Shown here: positions 33,570 to 41,271 of the stretch, piece after piece
How the letters are laid out: every line of letters starts with the position of its first letter
Numbering within the stretch: position 1 is the stretch's first letter
Assembly: GCF_001613045.1 (NCBI RefSeq)
Contig: NZ_BDBP01000063.1
Location: forward strand, 1 to 41,544
Direction of reading: 5' to 3'
DNA from: Nocardia lijiangensis NBRC 108240
GTDB lineage: Bacteria; Actinomycetota; Actinomycetes; Mycobacteriales; Mycobacteriaceae
DNA: 41,544 nucleotides
The notes under the pieces: generated by a model
What the model saw: only the letters and a program-made list of their open reading frames with translations
Databases searched by the model: none
What the model was told of the DNA's origin: nothing
Made by a program: the position numbers and the translations under genes

Positions 33570-35422
33570 CAGAACGGGTCGAAGAAATCGCCGATGTCAC
33601 TGACGACGGATCCGATGGCCTCGCCGGCATCGCTGACCGCATCACCGACGTCGTCGACCGCCTCTTCGGCCCAGTCGGCCGCGTCGGTGGCCGCACCATC
33701 GACCCAGTCGGCCGCATCGGTGGCCGCACCATCGACCCAGTCGACGGCGTCGGAACCCGCATTGTAGACGTCCTCGATCCCGCCGTCGTCGATGAAGTTG
33801 TAGGCGGACAGGCCCCAACCGATCGGAGACGCGCTTGCCACGGCACTGGTAATTCCATTGAGGTCACCCATGGTCTCGACTACGTCGTAGATCGTCTGAC
33901 CGGCCCCGTCACCGAGGACTTCGTCAGCGGTGTCCAACGCGCCGCCGATGTTGTCGTTGAGCATGTCGTAGCCGAGCGAGGACTCCTGCGCGGCCTCGAT
34001 GACCCCGCCGTTCGGGTCGAGGAGATCCTCCGGTCCGAAAGTCTCCTCCAGGTTCTCGATGATCTCGGTGCCGTACTGCTCGGCGTTCTGGGCGTAATCC
34101 AGGTACTCGCCGCCCGGGATCTGGTCCACCGGGATCTGGTCCAACGGCAGCTGGTCCAAGGGCAGCTCATCCAGCGGCAGCTGGTCCAACGGCAACTCGT
34201 CCAACGGCAGCTGGTCGGCGCCCGGAAGGTCATCGAGCCCTGGCACGTCCTCGAGGCCTGGGATACCGCCCAGCTCGGTCGCGATGTCCTCGAGGCCGGG
34301 AATCTGGCCCAGCTGAGTCATCACGTCCTGCAGATTCGACATCGTGTCCTCGAGGCCGGGCACCTCGCCCAGCTGAGTCATCACGTCCTGCAGATTCGTT
34401 ATCACGTCACCGAGGCCGGGGATCTGGGTCGGGTCGATACCGGGGTCCCCGATGTCGTGCTCGCCGGGAAGCACCGAGCTCAGGGCGTCGACGGCATCCT
34501 CCGAACCAGAGAAAGGCCCGAGGTCGGGAAGGTCCACGCCCTCCGGAACCTCCGCCTGCTCGAAGCCGGGGAAATCGACGATGCCGGTCCCGGAGTCGCC
34601 ACCGTCTTCCGACGCAGGACCGAACAGTCCGCCGAGACCGGGGATGTCGTTCAGCTGTGTGAAGACGTCCTGGAGGCTGGTATGGGCGTTCTCGAAGCCG
34701 GGGACCGAACCCAGCTGCGTCACGACATCCTGAATGCTCGTCATGACGTCGCCGATACCGGGGACCTCACTCGGGTCGACCGGGGAAGCCTCGCCGAGGG
34801 GATCCGCGACGCTTCCGCTGTCCTCGACGTCACTGATGTCCACGTAGAACGGGCCGTTGGGAAGATCACCGACATCGACCGGCTCGGAGCCGGGGATCTC
34901 TTCGGCGCCGGGAGCCTGTTCACTCATCTCCGAGTTCTGCATGCCTTCCGAATCGGAATCGGTGCCGTACTCGAGGTGCTCGTAGTCCTCGACGTATGGC
35001 TCCCCTTCGTGTTCGTCGGGATATAGCTTCGGGGACTCGTGGCGCTCGATGTCCGGATTCGCCACTAGACCGGAGTTCTCGATCATTTCCGGCTGCTCGG
35101 TGACAGGCGCTTCCTCGGGCCATTGCGCGACATCGGGCTCGAACGTGGTGTTCTCGATGACCGGCTCCGTCTGCGTCGCGAACACTGAATCGTCGACATC
35201 TGGTTCCTCGGCGAGCACGCTCGCGCCGGGCGTCTCGACCGGCACTTCCTCTGCCGCATAGGCGCTTTCCTCTGCGGCATAGGCGCTTTCCGCCGTGGAG
35301 TAAGCGCTTTCTGCCGTGGACGCCGCGGCGGTGTATTCGGATCCACCGGAAGCCATTCCCGTATCGACCGGCGACTCGGCCGAAACCTCCGTCGCCGTGC
35401 CATAGGTGTATTCTGCTGCCAT
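33569..35422 (-). CDS. Acidic multi-repeat protein in the iniB position
   Basis: 617 residues, very acidic, without a family I recognise; it does not resemble the Gly/Ala-rich M. tuberculosis IniB in sequence. Four kinds of tandem repeat occur. Residues 36-59 are heptads (SAYxAEE). Two blocks at about 218-257 and 333-392 are 20-residue units (VPGLEDTMSNLQDVMTQLGQ). About 402-435 is a five-residue LPLD(Q/E) array. About 560-590 are 11-residue units (DWVDGAATDAA) that would form an amphipathic acidic helix. There is no signal peptide or membrane helix. ATG 35422 follows GGAGAG closely; the frame reaches 35476 without support. It is the first gene of the operon and its stop overlaps the iniA start. 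A surface or scaffold role for the dynamins is inference. Confidence 0.8.
   Translation of the reverse strand: MAAEYTYGTATEVSAESPVDTGMASGGSEYTAAASTAESAYSTAESAYAAEESAYAAEEVPVETPGASVLAEEPDVDDSVFATQTEPVIENTTFEPDVAQWPEEAPVTEQPEMIENSGLVANPDIERHESPKLYPDEHEGEPYVEDYEHLEYGTDSDSEGMQNSEMSEQAPGAEEIPGSEPVDVGDLPNGPFYVDISDVEDSGSVADPLGEASPVDPSEVPGIGDVMTSIQDVVTQLGSVPGFENAHTSLQDVFTQLNDIPGLGGLFGPASEDGGDSGTGIVDFPGFEQAEVPEGVDLPDLGPFSGSEDAVDALSSVLPGEHDIGDPGIDPTQIPGLGDVITNLQDVMTQLGEVPGLEDTMSNLQDVMTQLGQIPGLEDIATELGGIPGLEDVPGLDDLPGADQLPLDELPLDQLPLDELPLDQLPLDQIPVDQIPGGEYLDYAQNAEQYGTEIIENLEETFGPEDLLDPNGGVIEAAQESSLGYDMLNDNIGGALDTADEVLGDGAGQTIYDVVETMGDLNGITSAVASASPIGWGLSAYNFIDDGGIEDVYNAGSDAVDWVDGAATDAADWVDGAATDAADWAEEAVDDVGDAVSDAGEAIGSVVSDIGDFFDPF
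33670..33746 (-). repeat. 33-bp tandem repeat encoding 11-residue units
   Basis: Two 33-base units (33670-33702 and 33703-33735) differ by one base and a partial third follows. They encode the DWVDGAATDAA segment near the C-terminus of the acidic protein. Confidence 0.9.
34116..34220 (-). repeat. 15-bp tandem repeat, seven units (LPLDQ array)
   Basis: Seven exact-length 15-base units, on the plus strand of the form GGCAGCTGGTCCAAC, encode a run of five-residue LPLD(Q/E) and IP.DQ units. Confidence 0.9.
34262..34431 (-). repeat. 60-bp tandem repeats encoding 20-residue units
   Basis: 60-base units lie in phase. The block GCCCAGCTGAGTCATCACGT is repeated exactly 60 bases apart. A second, more diverged block of the same 20-residue unit lies about 34640-34775. 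Confidence 0.88.
35246..35329 (-). repeat. 21-bp tandem repeat, four units, near the protein N-terminus
   Basis: Four 21-base units (plus strand TTCCTCTGCCGCATAGGCGCT and variants) encode the heptads TAESAYS and AEESAYA of the acidic protein. Confidence 0.88.
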
Positions 35423-35547
35423 TTGCTCTCCATGGATTCCGGTAGTTGAAATAGGAATGAGCCCGATTCGCGTCATGAATTTCGGACGCCAATAGCTGGC
35501 TCGCGATCCATGGTGTGAATTTGGGCAGGCAGAAAATAGGCACCCGA

Positions 35548-35593
35548 GGGGGAAGAAGCCCCCACCCTTGGTCTCCGAAGGTGGTGAGGGGGC
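35548..35593. promoter_or_regulatory. Competing stem-loops in the leader region between iniB-position gene and GNAT gene
   Basis: A C5 block (35559-35563) can pair with either of two G5 blocks (35548-35552 or 35588-35592), giving two mutually exclusive hairpins. The second is extended by CCTT with AAGG. It lies 53-98 bases before the GNAT start and about 125-170 bases before the acidic-protein start. A terminator or attenuator is possible, but there is no T run. Confidence 0.4.
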
Positions 35594-35645
35594 CGAAGTG
35601 CATCCGGTTCGGAATTCGTTACGGATTCTGTGCTCTCATGGACGT

Positions 35646-36185
35646 ATGAGCAATATCCCAGTCATCGTGGACCGGGCCGGTTTGTGGGACGCCGAAGCCC
35701 TCAGTGACGTTGCGGCCGCGACCTTTCCGCTGGCCTGCCCGCCCGACGCCACCGCGGACGACATCGAGATCTATCTGACCGAGGCGCTGTCCGGCGAACG
35801 ATTCGGCGAATACCTGACCGATCCCGCGCGGACGGTGCTCAAGGCCGTCGCGGGCGGCGACATCGTCGGCTACGCGATGCTGCACGCGGGCGACCCCGCG
35901 GACCCGGAAGTGGCCGACGCCGTCGGCGTGCGCCCCGTGGTCGAGGTCAGCAAGATGTACGTGCTCCCCGGTCATCACGGCACCGGGGTATCGACGGCGC
36001 TCATGCACGCCGCACTCGAGCGCGCCCGCGAGGAGGGCTACGCGGGTGTCTGGCTCGGCGTCAACCAGGAGAACGCCCGCGCCCAGCGCTTCTACGCCAA
36101 ACACGGCTTCGAGATCGTCGGCACCAAGACCTTCCCCGTCGGCAATCAACTCCATCACGACTACGTCATGCGGCTGGTCTTCTGA
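35646..36185 (+). CDS. GNAT-family N-acetyltransferase
   Basis: 179 residues with the GNAT fold. The acetyl-CoA loop is VLPGHHGTGVSTALM (a variant of Q/RxxGxG/A), preceded by VVEVSKMYV. Motif B is AGVWLGVNQENARAQRFYAKHGF, where the Tyr and the N-A-R-A pattern are typical. It transfers acetyl from acetyl-CoA to an amine; the substrate is unknown. ATG 35646 is preferred because homologous sequence begins there; no strong ribosome site precedes it, so a leaderless or weakly translated message is possible. It is divergent from the ini-type operon and convergent with the hydrolase gene. Confidence 0.92.
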   Translation: MSNIPVIVDRAGLWDAEALSDVAAATFPLACPPDATADDIEIYLTEALSGERFGEYLTDPARTVLKAVAGGDIVGYAMLHAGDPADPEVADAVGVRPVVEVSKMYVLPGHHGTGVSTALMHAALERAREEGYAGVWLGVNQENARAQRFYAKHGFEIVGTKTFPVGNQLHHDYVMRLVF

Positions 36186-36201
36186 CCGCGCGGACGGCCG
36201 G

Positions 36202-36954
36202 TCACCGCACGAAATCGACCAGGGCCGTCTTGAAACCGGGATTCAGCACGGCCAGCATGTGGTCGCCGGGGACGACGACGAAGCGGCCGTCCGGCAGGGC
36301 GGCGGCCAGGCGCTCGGGTTCGGCGGCGAACGGATCTTCGGCACCCGCGAGAACGAGCGCGGGAACGGTGATGCCGTCCAAGCTGGTGATCGGGCGGTCG
36401 TCGAGACCGGTGACCACGGCCCGGATGGCGGCCAGGTCGGCACGGACGGCGTCGGCGAGAATGCGGAACATCCGGGCGACCGGGGGCGCGCCCGCACCGT
36501 CGCCGTTCATCGCCAGCAGAATCGCCTCGGGGTCCACCACCCGCCGGTCGACGCCGCCGCAGTCGATCACGCCCGAACCAATGCCGCCCACAACGAGTTT
36601 CGCGACCCGCTCGTCGGCCGCGGCGACCAACAGCGAGATCACCCCGCCCATCGAATAGCCGACCTGCGCGACCTCCTCGAGGCCGAGTTCGTCGTAGAGC
36701 GCGCGCACGTCGGCGGCCATCGCGGCCCACGAGTACCGCGCCGCGTCGTGCGGCTTCTCCGAGCGCCCGTGGCCGCGCGCGTCGAGCGAGACGACCCTGT
36801 ATCCGGCGGCCTGTAGCGCGGCCACCACGCCCATGCTCATCCAATTGGCATTGGTGTCGGCGACGACACCGTGCTGCAGCACCACCGTGCGGCCGTCGCC
36901 CTCCCACACGCGGTACTCGAGCTCCAGCCCGTCCCATGTCTCGAACTTCGCCAT
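36202..36954 (-). CDS. Alpha/beta-fold hydrolase
   Basis: 250 residues. The oxyanion loop is LQHGVV, the nucleophile elbow GYSMGG has S101, the acid is D207 in GAEDPF, and the base is H232 in GDHML, so the triad is complete. The segment SLDARGHGRSEKP is typical of esterase/haloperoxidase-like members. It hydrolyses an unknown ester or related substrate in the cytoplasm; there is no signal peptide. ATG 36954 starts MAKFETWDGLELEY; the frame extends to 37002 into the promoter of the divergent ABC operon and is not used. Its stop lies 16 bases from that of the convergent GNAT gene. Confidence 0.93.
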   Translation of the reverse strand: MAKFETWDGLELEYRVWEGDGRTVVLQHGVVADTNANWMSMGVVAALQAAGYRVVSLDARGHGRSEKPHDAARYSWAAMAADVRALYDELGLEEVAQVGYSMGGVISLLVAAADERVAKLVVGGIGSGVIDCGGVDRRVVDPEAILLAMNGDGAGAPPVARMFRILADAVRADLAAIRAVVTGLDDRPITSLDGITVPALVLAGAEDPFAAEPERLAAALPDGRFVVVPGDHMLAVLNPGFKTALVDFVR

Positions 36955-36986
36955 GGCCCGGATCGTAGCCAGCGCCCAGCGGGAGG

Positions 36987-37022
36987 TTGACAAGTTCTGC
37001 ATGTTCAGTCTTTACTGAACAT
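36987..37022 (+). promoter_or_regulatory. Promoter with perfect palindromic operator for the ABC operon
   Basis: TTGACA at 36987-36992 and TTTACT at 37011-37016 are 18 bases apart. Over the -10 lies a perfect palindrome, ATGTTCAGT-CTTT-ACTGAACAT (37001-37022). A weaker AGTTC/GAACT pair follows at about 37026-37040. A repressor bound here would block the promoter; the GbsR/MarR-like protein encoded third in the operon is the obvious candidate. Confidence 0.8.
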
Positions 37023-37074
37023 AGCAGTTCTTATCGAACTCATCGGGACTCTGGAAACCCCACGAAGGAGCAAC

Positions 37075-37959
37075 ATGTCCGCCGCGATCCTGGCCGAAGG
37101 CCTGACCAAGCGCTATGGCAAGCACGTCGCACTCACCGACCTCGACCTGGAGGTCGCCCAGGGCGAGGTGTTCGGTTTCCTTGGACCCAACGGCGCGGGC
37201 AAGTCCACCACCATCCGGATCCTGCTCGACCTGATCCGCCCGACCGCGGGCCGCGTCGAGGTGCTCGGCATGGACCCCCGCGCCGGCGGCGCCGAACTGC
37301 GCTCGCACATCGGCTACCTGCCCGGCGAACTGGAGATCGAGGGCCGCAACACCGCCGGTGAGCTGCTGAGGTTCCTCGCGGACCAACGCGGCACGGTGGC
37401 CGCGAGCCGGATCACCGAGCTGGCCGACCTGCTCGACCTCGACCTGTCCAAGAAGGTCGGGGCGATGTCCAAGGGCAACAAGCAGAAGGTCGGCATCGTC
37501 GCCGCGTTCATGCACCGCCCGCAGCTGCTGATCCTGGACGAACCCACCTCCGGCCTGGATCCGCTGCTGCAGCAACGCTTTCTGACCTTGGTGAGCGAGG
37601 CGAAGGCGAACGGTCAGACGGTGTTCATGTCCTCGCACATCCTGAGCGAGGTGCAGCAGACCGCCGACCGCGCCGTGATCATGCGGGCGGGCAAGCTGCT
37701 CGGCACCGAGAACGTCGAGGATCTGCGCCGCCGCTCCCCGCGCGCGGTGGAACTGGTCTTCGACGAGGACGTGTTCGCCGACGACTTCGCGAACCTGACC
37801 GGTGTGCGCGACCTGTCGGTAGCCGACCGGACGGTGCGCTGCACCACCGAGGGCGAGGTCGACGAGCTGTTCAAGACGGCGGCCAAGTACCGGCTGGTGA
37901 GCGTGCTGTCCACCGAACCGGACCTGGAGCAGATCTTCTTCAGCCTCTACGGCCGCTGA
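37075..37959 (+). CDS. ABC-2 type exporter, ATP-binding protein
   Basis: 294 residues. Walker A is GPNGAGKST (37-45) and Walker B LLILDEP is near 150-157. The signature region reads MSKGNKQKV instead of LSGGQ, as is common in drug-export and ABC-2 ATPases. It powers export with the permease encoded 44 bases downstream. The residues after about 215 form the usual accessory C-terminal part. GAAGGAG precedes ATG 37075. Substrate unknown; an antibiotic, lipid or peptide is usual for this type. It is expressed from the palindromic promoter just upstream. Confidence 0.95.
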   Translation: MSAAILAEGLTKRYGKHVALTDLDLEVAQGEVFGFLGPNGAGKSTTIRILLDLIRPTAGRVEVLGMDPRAGGAELRSHIGYLPGELEIEGRNTAGELLRFLADQRGTVAASRITELADLLDLDLSKKVGAMSKGNKQKVGIVAAFMHRPQLLILDEPTSGLDPLLQQRFLTLVSEAKANGQTVFMSSHILSEVQQTADRAVIMRAGKLLGTENVEDLRRRSPRAVELVFDEDVFADDFANLTGVRDLSVADRTVRCTTEGEVDELFKTAAKYRLVSVLSTEPDLEQIFFSLYGR

Positions 37960-38003
37960 CCCGCACCGCGACGAAACCACTACATGCACAGGAGAACTCG
38001 AAC

Positions 38004-38783
38004 ATGTCACGCTCGGTCTTCACCCAGACGCTGAAGGAACAGCGGCGCGGCCTGATCGGCTGGTCGATCGGCCTCGCCATCGTCCCGATGATGTATCTGC
38101 CGTCCTACCAGTCGCTCCGGGACCAGGGCTCGCTCGATATCACGCAGAACACGATGTACGACGCCATGGGACTCAGCGATTTCGCCAGCGCCACCGGCTA
38201 TCTCAATGCCACGGTGTTCTCGCTGATGGGCCTGCTGCTCATGATGATCTTCGCGGTCACCTTCGCCACCCGATCGGTGACGCAGGAGGAGAACGGCATG
38301 CTCGATCTGCTGCTCGCCCAGCCGATCGACCGGAAAAGCCTGCTGGCGCAACGGTTCGCGGCGCTGGCGGTGCAGACCGCGGTGGTCCTCTCGGTGCTGA
38401 CGCTGAGCGTCCTGGCGGGCGCGAACAGCGGTGGCCTTGATATCGCCGCCGGGCACATCCTGGCCGCGAGCGCGGGCCTGGGTCTGCTCAGCCTGCTGAC
38501 CGGGGCGATCACCCTGCTGCTCGGCGCCGCGACCGGAAAGCGGGCGCTGACACTGGGTTTCGCGGCGCTCGTCACGGTCGCCGGCTACCTGGCCAACAAC
38601 CTCGGCGGGATGTTCGACGGGGGCGAGTGGCTGCGCAGGCTTTCGCCGTTCTACTACGCCAACGGTGACTCGCCGCTGGTGAACGGGGCCAACCTCACCC
38701 ACCTCGCGGTGCTCGCGGTGCTGGCGGCCGTGGTCGTCGCCGCCGCGCTGGCCGTCTTCGAACGCCGCGACCTCGCGGTGTAA
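38004..38783 (+). CDS. ABC-2 type exporter, permease
   Basis: 259 residues with about six membrane helices, for example GLIGWSIGLAIVPMMYL, ATVFSLMGLLLMMIFAVTFA and HLAVLAVLAAVVVAAALAVF at the end. The loop TRSVTQEENGMLDLLLAQPI is the coupling motif seen in ABC-2 permeases. It forms the membrane channel for the ATPase encoded before it. GGAG stands before ATG 38004. A strong terminator follows 9 bases after the stop. Confidence 0.93.
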   Translation: MSRSVFTQTLKEQRRGLIGWSIGLAIVPMMYLPSYQSLRDQGSLDITQNTMYDAMGLSDFASATGYLNATVFSLMGLLLMMIFAVTFATRSVTQEENGMLDLLLAQPIDRKSLLAQRFAALAVQTAVVLSVLTLSVLAGANSGGLDIAAGHILAASAGLGLLSLLTGAITLLLGAATGKRALTLGFAALVTVAGYLANNLGGMFDGGEWLRRLSPFYYANGDSPLVNGANLTHLAVLAVLAAVVVAAALAVFERRDLAV

Positions 38784-38792
38784 CCACTCAGC

Positions 38793-38821
38793 ACGGGGCG
38801 GGCCGACACGGTCCGCCCCGT
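38793..38821 (+). terminator. Rho-independent terminator after the permease gene
   Basis: A 13-bp stem (ACGGGGCGG outer arm with CCGCCCCGT, one G-T pair, inner CCG with CGG) around the loop ACA, followed by TTTTCCCGTTTTCC. It lies between the permease and the regulator genes. Confidence 0.88.
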
Positions 38822-38858
38822 TTTCCCGTTTTCCCCGCACGAAAGGGATACTCGACCG

Positions 38859-39347
38859 ATGACCAGCACGGAACACGACCAGGCGGCGCCCACTCCCGAA
38901 CAGTTGGCCTTCGTCGAGGATTTCGCGCTCGTGCTCGAACGCATGGGTCTGGTCCGGATGACCGGTCGCGCGGCGGGCTGGCTGCTGGTGTGCGATCCGC
39001 CTGAGCAGACCTTCGCCCAGATCGCCGACGCGCTACAGGCGTCCAAAGGCTCGATCTCCAACTCGCTCAAGCAGTTGACCACCATGCGCTGGGTCGATAA
39101 GACCTCCAAACCCGGTGACCGCAAGGACTACTACTCGATCCGGCCCGGCATCATGCCGGAGCTGATCCGCGCCCAGGCCAGCCAGTACACCGACCTGACC
39201 GCGATGACCGCGCGCGGGCTCGCGCTGTTCGAGGACCCGCAGAGCGAACAGGCCGCGCGGGTCCTCGACATTCACGAGTTCTTCGTCTGGCTGAGCAAGG
39301 AGATGCCCGCCCTGGTCGACCGGTGGTACGCCGAGCACCGGTCCTGA
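38859..39347 (+). CDS. GbsR/MarR-like transcriptional regulator
   Basis: 162 residues. The winged helix spans about 45-100: TFAQIADALQASKGSISNSL is the HTH and KPGDRKDYYSI the wing. The C-terminal helices would form the dimer. GbsR-type regulators usually repress neighbouring transport genes and respond to small molecules. The protein is probably the repressor of the exporter operon through the palindrome at 37001-37022. Because a strong terminator precedes the gene, it depends on read-through or its own promoter. AAAGGG is about 11 bases before ATG 38859. Confidence 0.88.
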   Translation: MTSTEHDQAAPTPEQLAFVEDFALVLERMGLVRMTGRAAGWLLVCDPPEQTFAQIADALQASKGSISNSLKQLTTMRWVDKTSKPGDRKDYYSIRPGIMPELIRAQASQYTDLTAMTARGLALFEDPQSEQAARVLDIHEFFVWLSKEMPALVDRWYAEHRS

Positions 39348-39362
39348 ACCGGCCGGGAACGC

Positions 39363-40172
39363 TCAGGCCAGCATCTTGGCCCGCAGCGCCGCGAGGTCGG
39401 CGCCGGTCAGGCCGAGACCATCGCGCGCATACGCGTCGAAACCGCCGTAGGTCTGGTTCACCTGATCGAAAGCGGCATCCAGCCAACCGGATTGCACGCC
39501 GTTGAGCGGATCGTCCGGCGCCGCGTTGCGGTACTGGTTGGACAGCAGGTAATCCTCGGTTACGGTGGCGCGATCGACGCCGAGCAGGGTCAGCAACACC
39601 GCCGTGGCCCAGCCGGTGCGGTCCTTGCCCGCGGTGCAGTGGTAGAGCACGCCGCCGCCGGTCTCGATGATGTCGCGTAGCACCGAGGCGAAGGCCGCGT
39701 TGGCGCCCGGCGCGGTGACGAAGGCGCGGTAGAGATCGGCGCCGCCCGTCAACGCGGTGGCCAGCACCTGCGGCGGCGCCTGGCCGATGACGTCGTTCCA
39801 GTTCTCGACGGCGCCAGCGGGAACGCGGTCCTTGGCGATCGCCCGCTCGTAGCCGGTGCGCAGATCGTCGACGACCCGGATGCCGCGCTCGCCGAGCACG
39901 ACCAGGTCGGCGGGCGTCGCGTTGTTGAGCTGCCCGGTGCGATACACCAGTCCGGTGCGCACCAGGCGACCGTCGGCCGTCCGGTAACCGCCCACGTCCC
40001 GGGCATTCTGGACACCCTGCAAGCCGACCGAGCGGTCGAACGCGGTGTCCGCGGCCACCACCGGGTCGGCCACGGCGACACCGGTCACCGGGCCGAACGC
40101 GATGGCCAGGCCGGTCGCGGCGGCGATCGAAGCGCGCAGGGCGCGATCGGAGGTCACGTCGACGGGCTCCAT
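39363..40172 (-). CDS. Secreted protein tyrosine phosphatase (Y_phosphatase3, MptpB-like)
   Basis: 269 residues. The phosphatase loop HCTAGKDRTG (H178, C179 nucleophile, R185) is the MptpB/Y_phosphatase3 signature, and the segment NARDVGGYRTADGRLVRTG near residue 57 is typical of the family. A signal peptide is likely: a hydrophobic stretch ALRASIAAATGLAIAFG ends before AVA-DP at about 35. It would remove phosphate from Tyr or lipid targets outside the cell. ATG 40172 has GAGGA almost touching it; GTG 40157 has GGAG at a better distance and keeps the signal peptide. It lies downstream of zapE on the same strand with a stem-loop between. Confidence 0.9.
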   Translation of the reverse strand: MEPVDVTSDRALRASIAAATGLAIAFGPVTGVAVADPVVAADTAFDRSVGLQGVQNARDVGGYRTADGRLVRTGLVYRTGQLNNATPADLVVLGERGIRVVDDLRTGYERAIAKDRVPAGAVENWNDVIGQAPPQVLATALTGGADLYRAFVTAPGANAAFASVLRDIIETGGGVLYHCTAGKDRTGWATAVLLTLLGVDRATVTEDYLLSNQYRNAAPDDPLNGVQSGWLDAAFDQVNQTYGGFDAYARDGLGLTGADLAALRAKMLA

Positions 40173-40179
40173 TCCTCGC

Positions 40180-40200
40180 GCCCGCCGGGGATCGGCGGGC
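40180..40200. terminator. GC-rich hairpin between zapE and the phosphatase gene
   Basis: GCCCGCCG pairs perfectly with CGGCGGGC around a 5-base loop. There is no T run. It may weaken transcription from zapE into the phosphatase gene. Confidence 0.4.
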
Positions 40201-40216
40201 AGTCGTGCGGGCGGCC

Positions 40217-41236
40217 TCAGGCCGCGGCGGCCTCGAAGCGGGACAGCGCCAGCAGACGCGAGATGGCGCGCAGGTACTTCTTCCGGTAGCCGCCGTCGAG
40301 CATCTCCTGGGAGAAGATCTCGTCCAGTTTGGCGCCCGAGACGGTGACCGGGATGCTGGCGTCGTAGAGACGGTCGGCCAGCACCACGATGCGCAGCGCG
40401 ACGGCCTGGTCGGTGACGGGGTGCACGCCGGAGATGAACACCGCCGAGAGCCCGGAGATCAGCGCGCCGTACTTGGAGGGGTGCAGCGTGCTGAGGTGCT
40501 TCAGCAGCGCGTCGAAGTCGTCGAGCGTGGAACCCGGTGTGGCAGTGGCCCGTTCGGCGAGCTCCTCCGCCGAGGTCGGCTCCGGCGCGGGCGGCAGGTC
40601 GCGGTGCCGGTAGTCCGGGCCGTCGACGCGCACGGCCTCGAAGATCGCACCGAGCTTCTTGATCTCGCGCATGAAGTCCTGCGCGGCGAAACGCCCCTCC
40701 CCCAGCTGACCGGGCAGCGTATTGGAGGTGGCGGCGATCGACACACCGCGGGCGGACAGCTCGGTCAGCAGGCGCGAGACCAGCATGGTGTCGCCCGGAT
40801 CGTCGAGCTCGAATTCGTCGATGCAGAGCACGCTGTTGCCCGCGAGCCGCTCCACGGCGTTGTTGAAGCCGAGCGCACCGACCAGGTTGGTCAGCTCGCC
40901 GAACGTGCCGAAGGATTTCGGCGCGGGCGCGCTGTGGAAGATCGAGGCGAGCAGGTGCGTCTTGCCGACGCCGAAACCGCCGTCGAGGTACAGGCCCGCG
41001 CCGCTGACCGGCTTCTTCTTGCCGAACAGGCCCTTCTTGCTCGCGGCCTTGTGGATCTTGGCCACCTGCCCCGAGAACTCCTCCGCCTTGCGCACGGCCG
41101 CGGCCTGGCTGGGCTCTTGGGGGTCGGGAATGTAGGAGGCGAAACTGACCTCGTCGAACATGGGCGGAGGCACCATTTGGGCGACGAGCTGGTCCGCCGG
41201 AACCTCCGGATGGCGATCGACAAGGCGTTCTTGCAT
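40217..41236 (-). CDS. zapE: ZapE/AFG1-type ATPase
   Basis: 339 residues. Walker A is GGFGVGKTH from 86 and Walker B is VLCIDEFEL with D140-E141; then ATSNTLPGQLGEGRF and the C-terminal YDASIPV...YRKKYLRAISRL region define the AFG1/ZapE family. In E. coli ZapE acts at the division ring and hydrolyses ATP; in mitochondria the homologue handles misfolded proteins. ATG 41236 begins MQERLVDRHPEVPADQLV. It is divergent from the reductase gene, an arrangement I recall for Rv2670c/Rv2671 of M. tuberculosis. Confidence 0.94.
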   Translation of the reverse strand: MQERLVDRHPEVPADQLVAQMVPPPMFDEVSFASYIPDPQEPSQAAAVRKAEEFSGQVAKIHKAASKKGLFGKKKPVSGAGLYLDGGFGVGKTHLLASIFHSAPAPKSFGTFGELTNLVGALGFNNAVERLAGNSVLCIDEFELDDPGDTMLVSRLLTELSARGVSIAATSNTLPGQLGEGRFAAQDFMREIKKLGAIFEAVRVDGPDYRHRDLPPAPEPTSAEELAERATATPGSTLDDFDALLKHLSTLHPSKYGALISGLSAVFISGVHPVTDQAVALRIVVLADRLYDASIPVTVSGAKLDEIFSQEMLDGGYRKKYLRAISRLLALSRFEAAAA

Positions 41237-41271
41237 GGACGAAGCCTAATGACGTGGTGTGATCTGACTTC

